Numbered from the stretch's first letter, positions 1-8,102 are shown. The stretch is DNA of 60,192 bases from Prevotella sp. (GCA_024697645.1 JAILFH010000052.1:1-60192), one strand, 5' to 3'. Translations and numbers: made by a program. Notes: a model not told the origin generated them from the letters alone.

Positions 1-115
1 ATAATATAATATAAAATTTATATACTTATAAATAGTAAATATTTGATATGGATATCTGTCAATTTAAAACATGATTTCGATAGTACATCCTCAGTAATGT
101 TGTTACCACCTTATT

Positions 116-141
116 GTGATTTGTGATTTGTGATTTGTGAT
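116..141. repeat. 7-bp tandem repeat, GTGATTT x 3.6
   Basis: Three full GTGATTT units start at 116, 123 and 130 and a partial unit follows at 137. The 7-bp period matches that of the TAATGAG arrays at 6374-6877, although the sequence differs. Confidence 0.85.
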
Positions 142-301
142 GTTTTAGAGATTTTCTCATTTTTAATTTACTCATGTCAATATGGTAAAAAATTTTAACA
201 CCGACTCTCGATGAAATGGGCGATTTTTGATGGTTTTCGCATCAAAAATGTTTACATAATGTCTTTTGGTTTTCTGTGTTTTGAGCGTAGTTCATAACGG
301 T

Positions 302-545
302 GAACAAATCGTTCACCGTCTCCAGATTCGAATATGTCGGCTTAAATTTGCGCTCACATAACCGATTACTGTTTCAACGGGCTCAATTTTGCGCTCGTTA
401 AAGCCTGAATTTGGAATCTGCTCCTACCACCGATGGTGAAAAATCGTTCTCTGTCTCTAAATTCGAATGTTTGAGCGTTATGTGAGGGAAATTTTGCCCT
501 CACATCGCCAATTGCTGCGTCAACGGAGGAAATTTTTCCCGCGTT
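302..545. repeat. Imperfect direct duplication, about 100 bp per copy
   Basis: Copy 1 (about 307-400) and copy 2 (about 442-545) share the ordered blocks AATCGTTC, GTCTC, ATTCGAAT, CTCACAT and TCAACGG. The offset is 135 bp at the left and 146 bp at the right because copy 2 has gained about 11 bp that form the hairpin at 480-505. Confidence 0.6.
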
Positions 546-615
546 CATTTGACAGACATTGAAACTCTTAAGGTCATTGGTCAGCATTGCGACAAGAAAA
601 AAGATGATGATTTCT

Positions 616-646
616 TTTGTATTGTCTTCGATTTGCGCTATCTTTG
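616..646 (+). promoter_or_regulatory. Promoter of the six-hairpin glycosidase gene
   Basis: TTTG at 616-619, a 19-bp spacer, and TATCTTTG at 639-646 match the Bacteroidetes -33 TTTG / -7 TAnnTTTG consensus. Transcription would begin near 652, about 20 nt before the ATG at 674. Confidence 0.75.
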
Positions 647-673
647 CAGGAAATCTATCGATGACGAAATAAA

Positions 674-2941
674 ATGATGAAAAAGGGGATTTTTGGGGTG
701 TTGTCGCTCCTCGTGGGCTCTGCGGCATGGGCTGAAGCCTTTGCTGCGGGAGAGAAATGGGGAGTTGATAATGACAAACGCATAGATCGACAGGTGGTGG
801 TGAGCAGAAACAATCCACACGTCATTCAACTCGACTCGCTGCAGTCGCTGACCGTGGGCAATGGTGGATTTGCATTCACTGTCGACGCGACAGGCCTGCA
901 AACCTTTCCTGAGCGCTATAGCCAGGGAGTGCCTCTCGGTACCATGAGCGACTGGGGGTGGCACTCGTTTCCGAATACGGAGGGCTTTCGGGCCGAGGAG
1001 GCTCTGCAGTCGTATGATTTCGGCCACACGCACAAGTTCGAATTCAATAAGCAGGGCGAGGTGCAAGGAGGTTCGTTGAAAGTAGAACCCTACAGCGTGG
1101 AGAACAAGGACGCTCCCCGTGCAAAGGCAGCGGCCAACTATCTGCGTGCCAATCCCCATCGGCTCCATCTGGGCTGCATGGGACTCAATCTGCAGGAGGC
1201 AGAGGAGGTGACCGATGTCGACCAGACGCTGGACCTCTGGACGGGCACCATCAGGAGTCAGTTCAATTATAAGGGCAAGCGCTATATCGTGGAGGCCGTT
1301 TGTCATCCCGAGCGCGACCTTGTGGCTACGAAGGTGAAGGTGTTGTTACCCTTGGGTGTGAAGCAGCGAAAGAACGTGGAGAGCATCGTGATGCGATTCC
1401 CCTATCCATCGGGTCAGCACAGCGATGATGCCTGTGTCTGGGACAGTCCCGAGAATGAGAACTGGACACGACACCAGACGGTTTGCGAATCTGAGGACGA
1501 GAACTGGGCCCTGCTCCGACGGACCATCGACAGCACTTCTTACTACGTGCGGCTCAGTTGGCAAGGCAAACGGACTGAGTCCAGCAACGGCGGTGCTTTC
1601 CCGCAAATGAACCTCAGGCAGGAGTTTGCCTTTGAAGGAACGGAGTTCAGTTTCTGTTGCGAGTTCACACCCGAGAAGACTTGTGACGACATTTTGTCGT
1701 ATCAGCAGGTGAAGGCCGCAGCCACAGCCCATTGGCAGCAATACTGGCAGAGTGGCGCCATCATCGACTTCTCCGAATGCACCGATCCGAGGGCTGCTGA
1801 ACTGGAACGGCGCGCAGTGCTGAGTCAGTACTTACTGGCAGTGAACTGCGCGGGCAGCACGCCCCCTCAGGAGACGGGTCTCACCTACAACTCGTGGTTC
1901 GGGAAATACCATCTGGAAATGATTTGGTGGCATCAGGCACAGTTTGCCCTCTGGGGTCATCCCGAACTGTTGGAGCGAAGTCTTGACTGGTATTTTCAGG
2001 CGTTTCCGAAAGCCCGTGAGATAGCCGGCAGACAAGGTTTTCCCGGGGTGAGATGGATGAAGATGACCGATCCCAGCGCCGAGGAGGCTCCTTCGAAGGT
2101 GGGCAGTTTCCTCATCTGGCAACAACCCCACGTGATTCATCTGGCCGAACTGCTCCGACGGGCAGCCGAAGAGAAAGGCGGACCGATCGCGGGTCGGGAG
2201 GTGATGAGGAAATACTGGCCGCTGGTGGAACCCACGGCGACATTCATGAACGCCTTTGCCGACTACGATGCTGAAAACGACCGCTACGTGCTGCGTGGAG
2301 TGATTCCTGCCCAGGAGACGCTACGTGCCGCAGAAACCGTGAATCCGCCGTTCGAACTGAGTTATTGGCACTGGGGACTCACCACCGCTGCCGCGTGGAG
2401 TCAGAAGTTGAACGGAACGGTTCAGACCGACTGGCTCACAACGGCCGAGAAACTCTCCCCGCTGGCATTCAACAGCGACAGTCTCTATCTCGCAGCCGAA
2501 ACTGCCACCGATACCTATCGCGACGTGAGATTCACCAGCGACCATCCTGCTGTGCTCGGAGCCTATGGAATATTGCCTTGGACCTCGCAGATGAACCGTC
2601 GGGTGATGGCGAACACGCTGGACTGGATTTGGGACAACTGGAATTGGAACAAGACCTGGGGATGGGACTACCCGATGGTGGCCATGAATGCCGCCCGACT
2701 GGGTGATGCCGAGAAAGCCGTTGACGCGCTGCTCATGGACAAACGCACGAACACCTACCTGATTAGCGGCCACAACTATCAGGACCAGCGGCTGCGCCTC
2801 TATCTGCCCGGAAATGGCGGTCTGCTCACCGCATTAGCAATGATGTGTGCAGGTTGGGACGGATGCAGTGAACCCAATCCCGGATTCCCCAAAGACGAAA
2901 AATGGAATGTGAAATGGGAAGGGCTGATGAAGTTGCCATGA
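674..2941 (+). CDS. Secreted six-hairpin glycoside hydrolase
   Basis: A 755-residue exported protein that probably hydrolyses a glycan in the periplasm or outside the cell. The N-terminus (MMKKGIFGVLSLLVGSAAWA) is a signal peptide. A beta-rich N-terminal half containing SLTVGNGGFAFTVDATGLQT is followed from about residue 385 by a helical half with WWHQAQFALWGHPELL, KMTDPSAEEAPSKVG and IWQQPHVIHLAELL. This layout resembles (alpha/alpha)6-barrel glycosidases of the GH65/GH95 type. The Glu in NPPFELSYW is a possible general acid by analogy; that is inference. A good promoter lies just upstream, and the gene appears to stand alone because a dispersed element begins 30 nt after its stop. Substrate and exact family are uncertain. 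The adjacent Met at 677 could also be the start. Confidence 0.8.
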   Translation: MMKKGIFGVLSLLVGSAAWAEAFAAGEKWGVDNDKRIDRQVVVSRNNPHVIQLDSLQSLTVGNGGFAFTVDATGLQTFPERYSQGVPLGTMSDWGWHSFPNTEGFRAEEALQSYDFGHTHKFEFNKQGEVQGGSLKVEPYSVENKDAPRAKAAANYLRANPHRLHLGCMGLNLQEAEEVTDVDQTLDLWTGTIRSQFNYKGKRYIVEAVCHPERDLVATKVKVLLPLGVKQRKNVESIVMRFPYPSGQHSDDACVWDSPENENWTRHQTVCESEDENWALLRRTIDSTSYYVRLSWQGKRTESSNGGAFPQMNLRQEFAFEGTEFSFCCEFTPEKTCDDILSYQQVKAAATAHWQQYWQSGAIIDFSECTDPRAAELERRAVLSQYLLAVNCAGSTPPQETGLTYNSWFGKYHLEMIWWHQAQFALWGHPELLERSLDWYFQAFPKAREIAGRQGFPGVRWMKMTDPSAEEAPSKVGSFLIWQQPHVIHLAELLRRAAEEKGGPIAGREVMRKYWPLVEPTATFMNAFADYDAENDRYVLRGVIPAQETLRAAETVNPPFELSYWHWGLTTAAAWSQKLNGTVQTDWLTTAEKLSPLAFNSDSLYLAAETATDTYRDVRFTSDHPAVLGAYGILPWTSQMNRRVMANTLDWIWDNWNWNKTWGWDYPMVAMNAARLGDAEKAVDALLMDKRTNTYLISGHNYQDQRLRLYLPGNGGLLTALAMMCAGWDGCSEPNPGFPKDEKWNVKWEGLMKLP

Positions 2942-2971
2942 GAGATTAAAGGGGCAAGAGATTAGTCTTGC

Positions 2972-3113
2972 CTGCTGACTTTTAAACACGGATGACACAT
3001 TTGAGCGTTCCCATTGGGAAGCGGCCTAAGCCGAAGGGATTCAGAAGACTATCTGAGTTTTTCGAAGACAACTCTGACAACTTTTGACAATTTTGGCGCT
3101 CTATATCGCGCCT
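2972..3113 (+). repeat. Dispersed intergenic element, copy 1
   Basis: Shares ordered blocks with the reverse complement of 58888-59002: CTGCTGACTTT, a hairpin of the form TTCCC...GGGAA, GCGGCCTAAG, GAAGACAAC, ACAACTTTTGACAA and TTTGGCGCTC...GCGCC. It starts 30 nt after the stop codon of the glycosidase gene. No protein is encoded. Confidence 0.75.
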
Positions 3114-3136
3114 ATCCTGCTGCAAGTCTGCCACGA

Positions 3137-3168
3137 ATTACTCATTACTCATTTCTAATTTCTCATTA
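3137..3168. repeat. CTCATTA-type heptamer repeats
   Basis: CTCATTA-like units (ATTA CTCATTA CTCATTT, then TTCTCATTA after a short gap) of the same family as those flanking the four-helix-bundle gene at 6404. No such gene is present at this site. Confidence 0.75.
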
Positions 3169-3307
3169 TTTTTTTGCCCACAGATTACACAGATGAACAC
3201 AGATTTTTCGATTTCACAGATTGGCTTGCTCGCGCAAAGTCCCATGTAAGTTTTAATTTTCAAGTTCCGAGTTTCAAGTATAAATTATAGAAATTTTGTC
3301 AAAGAAA

Positions 3308-3343
3308 AACTCCCCGACCTCATAGTTTTGAGGTGGGGGAGTT
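3308..3343 (-). terminator. Intrinsic terminator of the M20 deacylase gene
   Basis: A 15-bp stem with one mismatch (arms 3308-3322 and 3329-3343) and a 6-nt loop. Read on the minus strand it is followed by TTTTCTTT; the plus-strand side has TCATTTTT, so it may work both ways. Confidence 0.75.
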
Positions 3344-3403
3344 GTGTCATTTTTATATCAGCAAATATATTTGAATTGTTTCTGAAAAGTTGCCCCTTGC
3401 CCC

Positions 3404-4465
3404 TTAAATTGTCAGCAACTTCACGTAAGTCTTGACGGCGTCTTCGATTTCGTCTATTCCGATGAATTCATCGGCAGAATGGCTGCGGGCACTGTTGCCT
3501 GGCCCCATCTTCAGCGAGGGGAACGACATCAGGGCCTGATCGCTGAGCGTAGGCGAACCGAAGGGTTGTTTGCCCATTCCGACCAGTTGTTTTACGAGAG
3601 GGTGTTCCAGCGAGATGGACGAGGAGGCGAGGCGTGTGCTGCGGGCCTTCACTTCGCTCGATAGTTTCTCAGTCAGGAATTGCAGCACTTCCTCATTGGT
3701 GTAGAGTTCGTTGGTGCGAACGTCGATGACCGCCTTGCACTCATCGGGCACTACGTTGTGCTGCGAGCCCGACTGAATCATTGTCACCTGCATGAGCGTT
3801 GGACCCAGCAGAGGGCTGACGCGCTCAAACTGATAGTTGCGAAGCCATACGAGGTCGTCGAGCATCTGATAGATAGCGTTCACGCCTTCTCCACGAGCCG
3901 CATGACCCGAACGGCCTTTCGACGTGATGTCGAGCACCATCAGACCCTTCTCGGCTACTGCAGGCTGCATTCCTGTCGGTTCGCCCACAATCGCTACGTC
4001 GATAGGCGGCAGCAGCGGCAGCGCGCGAACGATGCCATTGGCTCCCGACACTTCTTCTTCGGCCGAAGCCAGATAAATGAGGTTGTAGGGCGACGCGCCT
4101 TTCCCCATCGACGTGATGATGCGAAACGCTGCCAGTAGACTGACCAGACCGCCGCCGCAGTCGTTGGAACCAAGTCCGTAGAGTCGGTTCTCCTCACGTT
4201 GTGGAACAAAAGGCTCACGCGTCCACGAAGCCACAGGCTTCACGGTGTCGATATGGGCATTGAGCAGGAGCGTTGGGCGCTGAGCGTCGAAATTGGGGTC
4301 GATAGCCCAGATGTTATTGGCTTCGCGCTGACAAACCAGCCCGAATTCTTTCATGCGGGCTTCGAGCAGGTCGGCAGCCTTGTCTTCCTGACGGCTGATG
4401 CTCGGTGTGGCAATGAGGTCGCTAAGCAGTGCGACAGACTCTTGAATATAGTCGGAAATCGTCAT
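3404..4465 (-). CDS. argE: M20 family deacylase, N-acyl-ornithine/diaminopimelate type
   Basis: A 353-residue cytoplasmic zinc hydrolase. Family hallmarks are the metal motif NAHIDTVKP, the AEEEVSGANG segment with the general-base Glu, VGEPTGMQPAVAEKG and the dimerisation stretch SGRSGHAARGEG. The sequence resembles the Bacteroidetes ArgE-type enzyme that removes an acyl group from acylated ornithine in arginine synthesis; DapE or a related dipeptidase remains possible. The open frame extends 46 codons further upstream, but that part has no family resemblance and crosses the promoter. The Met at 4465 gives MTISDYIQ and the normal length. Its -7 element ends only 8 nt before this ATG. The gene is divergent from the acyl-CoA synthetase and ends in a strong hairpin. 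Confidence 0.88.
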   Translation of the reverse strand: MTISDYIQESVALLSDLIATPSISRQEDKAADLLEARMKEFGLVCQREANNIWAIDPNFDAQRPTLLLNAHIDTVKPVASWTREPFVPQREENRLYGLGSNDCGGGLVSLLAAFRIITSMGKGASPYNLIYLASAEEEVSGANGIVRALPLLPPIDVAIVGEPTGMQPAVAEKGLMVLDITSKGRSGHAARGEGVNAIYQMLDDLVWLRNYQFERVSPLLGPTLMQVTMIQSGSQHNVVPDECKAVIDVRTNELYTNEEVLQFLTEKLSSEVKARSTRLASSSISLEHPLVKQLVGMGKQPFGSPTLSDQALMSFPSLKMGPGNSARSHSADEFIGIDEIEDAVKTYVKLLTI

Positions 4466-4473
4466 AACGCCGA

Positions 4474-4481
4474 CAAAGTTA
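4474..4481 (-). promoter_or_regulatory. -7 element of the M20 deacylase gene
   Basis: TAACTTTG on the minus strand, with its last G 8 nt from the chosen ATG. The predicted mRNA has almost no leader. I do not see a good TTTG at -33. Confidence 0.55.
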
Positions 4482-4501
4482 CGAAATAATTTCGAAAATA
4501 T

Positions 4502-4532
4502 TTTGTGTTTTGCCCGAATTGTGTTAACTTTG
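4502..4532 (+). promoter_or_regulatory. Promoter of the acyl-CoA synthetase gene
   Basis: TTTG at 4502-4505, a 19-bp spacer and TAACTTTG at 4525-4532. Back to back with the promoter of the M20 gene. Confidence 0.7.
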
Positions 4533-4549
4533 CCTTTTGAAACTAAAAA

Positions 4550-6370
4550 ATGTTGACGCGTATGCAAAACAATTGTCACCTTTCCACGCTCATTCATGAG
4601 CAAGCCAAGAAATATGGCAACAAGCCCGTACTGAACTTTCGCATGTTTGGCTCCCTTGAGTGGAAGGCCGTATCGTGGAAGCAGTTCTCGCTTCGTGTGA
4701 AACAGGTCTCCAATGCGTTGCTGAATCTAGGACTGAAACCACAGGAGAACATTGCAGTGTTTGCCCAGAACTGCATTCAGTATCTCTACACCGACTTTGG
4801 CGCCTATGGCGTTCGTGTGGTCTCGATTCCTATCTACGCCACATCGAGTGAGCAGCAGATTCAGTACGTGATCAACGACGCTCAGGTGCGCTTCCTGTTC
4901 GTAGGCGAGCAGGAGCAGTACGACAAGGCTCACCGAATCTTCGCGCTTTGTCCTTCGCTGGAGCGCATCATCATCTACGACCGCTCGGTTCGCATTTCCA
5001 CCCACGACCCCAATGCTCTCTATTTCGAGGACTTCATCGCGCTGGGTGAGAATCTGCCGCGCCAGTCGCAGGTGGAGCAACTGTGGAGCGAGGCTTCGAT
5101 GGACGATATCTGCAACATCATCTACACCAGCGGAACCACTGGCGAGTCGAAGGGTGTCATCCTCACCTACGGACAATATTATGCAGCAATGACCGCCAAC
5201 GGCGAATGCGTGCCTGTGGGCGAGAAGGACAAGGTGATGAGTTTCCTGCCGCTGGCTCATATCTTCGAGCGCGGCTGGGCCTATCTCTGTCTGACCGAGG
5301 GCGCTCAACTCATTCTGAACACCTATCCGAAGGAGATTCAGCAGTCGATGCGCGAGACCCATCCTACGTGTATGTCGTCGGTTCCCCGCTTCTGGGAGAA
5401 GGTCTTCATGGGCGTGAAGGAGAAAATTGAGAACTCATCGGCAACCAACCAGAAACTCTTCCGCCACGCGCTGGCAGTGGGTAAGAAGCACAACATTGAA
5501 TATCTGAGTCATGGAAAGCGTCCGCCGCTGACACTGGCTATCGAATATAAGGCGCTGAACGCCACAGTCATGAGCCTTGTGCGCAAGCAACTTGGACTGG
5601 AGAATGCCCATTTCTTCCCGACGGCAGGTGCCTACGTGTCGCCTGAGGTGGAGGAGTTCATCCACTCGATTGGCATATGGATGATGGTGGGCTACGGACT
5701 CACGGAGAGTCTGGCTACCGTCTCGTGCGACCACATGGACAAGCCCTATACGATTGGTTCAGTGGGTCGTCCGATTAGCAGCATCGAGGTGAAGATTAGC
5801 GACGATGGCGAAATCCTGCTGAAGGGCCCGACCATCACTCGTGGCTACTACAAGCGTGATGATGTGAACGCTACGGCCTTCGACAAGGACGGTTTCTTCC
5901 ATACGGGTGATGCTGGCTACATGCGCGACGGGGAACTCTTCCTCACTGAGCGCATCAAGGACCTCTACAAGACATCGAACGGAAAGTATATCGCCCCGCA
6001 GATGGTGGAGGCAATGCTGCTTGTCGACAAATACATCGATCAGGTGGCCATCATTGCTGACCAGCGCAAGTTTGTGTCGGCTCTGATTGTTCCCGAGTTC
6101 CGCCTCGTTGAGGAGTGGGCTCGTGACCGCGGTCTGCAGTTCGAGTCGCGCGAGCAACTCTGCGAAAGTCCTGAGGTCCACAACATGATCAAGGAGCGCA
6201 TCGACACGCTGCAGCAGCGTCTGGCAGGCTATGAGCAAATCAAACGCTTCACACTCATTCCCCACCACTTCTCGATGGAGAGTGGTGAACTCACGAATAC
6301 ACTCAAACTCAAGCGTCCCGTCGTCAATAAGAACTATAAGGAGATTATTGACAAGATGTACGAAGAGTAG
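4550..6370 (+). CDS. Long-chain acyl-CoA synthetase (AMP-binding)
   Basis: A 606-residue ATP-dependent ligase that activates fatty acids to acyl-CoA through an acyl-AMP intermediate. Visible motifs are YTSGTTGESKGVIL (phosphate-binding loop, residue 192 on), FLPLAHIFERGW, GYGLTESLA, FHTGDAGYM and TERIKDLYKTSNGKYI near the C-terminus. The pattern is that of the FadD/long-chain ligase group found in most Bacteroidetes. The start at 4550 follows an A-rich leader; a second in-frame ATG at 4562 is equally possible. The gene has its own promoter, and the repeat-bounded four-helix-bundle gene follows, so it may be monocistronic. Confidence 0.92.
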   Translation: MLTRMQNNCHLSTLIHEQAKKYGNKPVLNFRMFGSLEWKAVSWKQFSLRVKQVSNALLNLGLKPQENIAVFAQNCIQYLYTDFGAYGVRVVSIPIYATSSEQQIQYVINDAQVRFLFVGEQEQYDKAHRIFALCPSLERIIIYDRSVRISTHDPNALYFEDFIALGENLPRQSQVEQLWSEASMDDICNIIYTSGTTGESKGVILTYGQYYAAMTANGECVPVGEKDKVMSFLPLAHIFERGWAYLCLTEGAQLILNTYPKEIQQSMRETHPTCMSSVPRFWEKVFMGVKEKIENSSATNQKLFRHALAVGKKHNIEYLSHGKRPPLTLAIEYKALNATVMSLVRKQLGLENAHFFPTAGAYVSPEVEEFIHSIGIWMMVGYGLTESLATVSCDHMDKPYTIGSVGRPISSIEVKISDDGEILLKGPTITRGYYKRDDVNATAFDKDGFFHTGDAGYMRDGELFLTERIKDLYKTSNGKYIAPQMVEAMLLVDKYIDQVAIIADQRKFVSALIVPEFRLVEEWARDRGLQFESREQLCESPEVHNMIKERIDTLQQRLAGYEQIKRFTLIPHHFSMESGELTNTLKLKRPVVNKNYKEIIDKMYEE

Positions 6371-6373
6371 TGT

Positions 6374-6408
6374 TAATGAGTAATGAGTAATGAGAAATGA
6401 GTAATGGA
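6374..6408. repeat. TAATGAG heptamer array, left of the four-helix-bundle gene
   Basis: Five 7-bp units: TAATGAG at 6374, 6381 and 6388, AAATGAG at 6395, and the degenerate TAATGGA at 6402. The last unit supplies the ATG of the next gene. Confidence 0.9.
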
Positions 6409-6766
6409 GGGAAATGTCATCGTAGAGAAAACGAAACACTTTGCCGACAGGATTGTTAAAATGCAGCAATATCTTGTCGGAAAGAAAGAGAAAAACGTTG
6501 ACATGATTCGCCAAGTGGTTAAAAGTGGCACAAGCATTGGAGCCAACGTAGCAGAAGGTCAGTTCGCACAAAGCAAGGCTGATTTCTTTGCAAAGCATAC
6601 GATTGCCCTAAAAGAAGCCAATGAAACCAAATTTTGGCTTGAGCGCCTTTATTCAGGTGGCTATCTGAGTGAAAAAGAGTTCAACTCCATCTATACTGAT
6701 AACATTGAAATAATAAAAATATTAACGAGTATAACGAAAACTGTAAAGGGTAAAGCAAACGAGTAG
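6404..6766 (+). CDS. Four-helix-bundle protein (23S rRNA IVS / Avd-like family)
   Basis: A 120-residue, mostly helical, charged protein. The core MIRQVVKSGTSIGANVAEGQ and the pattern FWLERLYSGGYLSEKEF are hallmarks of the small four-helix-bundle family first known from open frames inside 23S rRNA intervening sequences; the Avd protein of diversity-generating retroelements has the same fold. The molecular function of stand-alone members is not established. No reverse transcriptase or variable-repeat gene is visible nearby. The start codon lies within the last unit of a TAATGAG array, and CTCATTA arrays in inverted orientation follow the stop codon, so gene and repeats may form one unit inserted between the acyl-CoA synthetase gene and prfB. 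Confidence 0.85.
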   Translation: MEGNVIVEKTKHFADRIVKMQQYLVGKKEKNVDMIRQVVKSGTSIGANVAEGQFAQSKADFFAKHTIALKEANETKFWLERLYSGGYLSEKEFNSIYTDNIEIIKILTSITKTVKGKANE

Positions 6767-6782
6767 GATTATATTACAAATT

Positions 6783-6803
6783 CTCATTGCTCATTACTCA
6801 TTG
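6783..6803. repeat. CTCATTR heptamer array, right side, first block
   Basis: CTCATTG, CTCATTA, CTCATTG at 6783, 6790 and 6797. These are reverse complements of the TAATGAG units on the left of the gene. Confidence 0.9.
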
Positions 6804-6845
6804 TAAAAATGTTTAGGAGTTAAATAGCAAACAGAGAGGGTAATA

Positions 6846-6877
6846 ATTACTCATTACTCATTGCTCATTACTCATTA
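6846..6877. repeat. CTCATTR heptamer array, right side, second block
   Basis: A partial unit at 6846-6849, then CTCATTA (6850), CTCATTG (6857), CTCATTA (6864) and CTCATTA (6871). It ends 5 nt before the prfB start codon. Confidence 0.9.
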
Positions 6878-6882
6878 TCAAT

Positions 6883-8004
6883 ATGATTACACAGGATCAA
6901 CTGAAAGATATACTTGACCGTGCCGATAAACTGCACCACTACTTGAATATACCACAGAAGCAGATGGAATTTGAGGAGGAGCAGTTGCGTACGCAGGCCC
7001 CTGATTTCTGGGAGGACGTGAAGCGTGCGCAGGAACAGATGAAGAAGGTGAAAGGCATTGAGGCGTGGCTCAAGGGTTATAAGGCTGTGCGTATGGCTGC
7101 CGACGAACTGCAGTTGGCGTATGACTTCTATCACGACGAGATGGTCACCGAGCAAGAGGTGGACGAAGATTATGAGAAGGCTCTGAAACTCATTGAGAAT
7201 CTCGAACTGAAGAACATGCTGCGCCAGAAGGAAGACCCGATGGACTGCGTGCTGAAAATCAACTCAGGCGCGGGAGGCACCGAGAGTCAGGACTGGGCGC
7301 AGATGCTGATGCGAATGTATATGCGATGGGCTGAGGCTCACGGTCATAAGGTTACGATTTCCAACTTGCAGGAAGGCGATGAGGCTGGTATTAAGAGCGT
7401 CACGATGGAGATTGAGGGCGGCGAGTATGCCTATGGTTATCTCAAGAGCGAGAATGGTGTCCACCGCCTCGTTCGTGTGTCGCCGTTCAACGCACAAGGC
7501 AAGCGCATGACTTCTTTCGCTTCCGTCTTCGTCTCTCCGCTGGTCGACGATACGATTGAGGTTTATGTAGACCCGTCGAAACTCTCCTGGGACACGTTCC
7601 GAAGCAGCGGTGCGGGTGGACAGAACGTTAATAAGGTGGAGTCGGGTGTTCGCCTGCGCTATTGGTACACTGATCCTGATACGGGCGAGGAAGAGGAAAT
7701 CCTCATTGAGAACACTGAGACCCGCGACCAGCCGAAGAACAAGGAGCGTGCGCTGACGCTGTTGCGTTCGCAACTCTACGACCGCGCCATGAAGAAGCGA
7801 CTCGAGGCTCAGGCGAAGATTGAGGCAGGAAAGAAGAAAATCGAATGGGGCTCGCAGATTCGTTCCTATGTGTTCGATGACCGTCGCGTGAAAGACCATC
7901 GTACCAACTATCAGACCTCTGATGTAGATGGAGTGATGGACGGAAAACTCGACGAATTCATCAAGGCCTACCTGATGGAGTTCCCCGTCAGCGACGATGA
8001 ATAG
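6883..8004 (+). CDS. prfB: Peptide chain release factor 2
   Basis: A 373-residue class-I release factor that recognises UGA and UAA and triggers release of the finished peptide from the ribosome. The SPF anticodon-like tripeptide is at residues 200-202 (VRVSPFNAQG) and the GGQ peptidyl-tRNA hydrolysis motif at 245-247 (GAGGQNVNKVESG). Many bacterial prfB genes need a programmed +1 frameshift near codon 26; here the corresponding region (HHYLNIPQKQ) reads straight through with no in-frame UGA and no internal Shine-Dalgarno, so that autoregulation is absent. The start lies just after the CTCATTA repeats, which form its leader. Confidence 0.96.
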   Translation: MITQDQLKDILDRADKLHHYLNIPQKQMEFEEEQLRTQAPDFWEDVKRAQEQMKKVKGIEAWLKGYKAVRMAADELQLAYDFYHDEMVTEQEVDEDYEKALKLIENLELKNMLRQKEDPMDCVLKINSGAGGTESQDWAQMLMRMYMRWAEAHGHKVTISNLQEGDEAGIKSVTMEIEGGEYAYGYLKSENGVHRLVRVSPFNAQGKRMTSFASVFVSPLVDDTIEVYVDPSKLSWDTFRSSGAGGQNVNKVESGVRLRYWYTDPDTGEEEEILIENTETRDQPKNKERALTLLRSQLYDRAMKKRLEAQAKIEAGKKKIEWGSQIRSYVFDDRRVKDHRTNYQTSDVDGVMDGKLDEFIKAYLMEFPVSDDE

Positions 8005-8046
8005 AAGAACCTGAACTTAAACAATAATAACAACAACCGCCTGCTT

Positions 8047-8093
8047 CTCCCCACTAATCGGCAGGCCACTTCTCTCGAGGAGGGGTGGGGGAG
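8047..8093 (+). terminator. Hairpin after prfB (possible weak terminator)
   Basis: CTCCCCAC near 8047 can pair with GTGGGGGAG near 8085 with one bulge. There is no long T-run, only TTCATTCTTA, so termination would be weak. The small membrane-protein gene starts 10 nt later. Confidence 0.3.
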
Positions 8094-8102
8094 TTCATTC
8101 TT

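Larger units (their letters stand above)
1..673. other. Intergenic region upstream of the first glycosidase
   Basis: I see no credible gene here. The stretch holds a 7-bp tandem repeat (116-141), a 9-bp-stem hairpin (arms 224-232 and 240-248), an imperfect duplication (about 307-400 against 442-545), a second 9-bp perfect hairpin (arms 480-488 and 497-505) and, at its right end, a clear promoter for the gene at 674. The open frames crossing it have neither family resemblance nor sensible starts. Confidence 0.7.
2942..3403. other. Intergenic region with repeats and a terminator
   Basis: No gene seen. It contains the dispersed element at 2972-3113, CTCATTA-type heptamers at 3137-3168, an ACAGATT-rich tract at 3181-3225 and the terminator hairpin at 3308-3343. 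A 60-codon open frame at 3014 runs through these repeats and is not convincing. Confidence 0.75.

Noticed and set aside
6404..6766. Part of a diversity-generating retroelement
   Set aside because: The protein resembles Avd in fold, but no reverse transcriptase or template/variable repeat pair is found in the window.
6952..6975. Programmed +1 frameshift site in prfB
   Set aside because: The codons here (YLNIPQKQ) are continuous with the rest of the protein; a TGA exists only in another frame and no internal Shine-Dalgarno is present.
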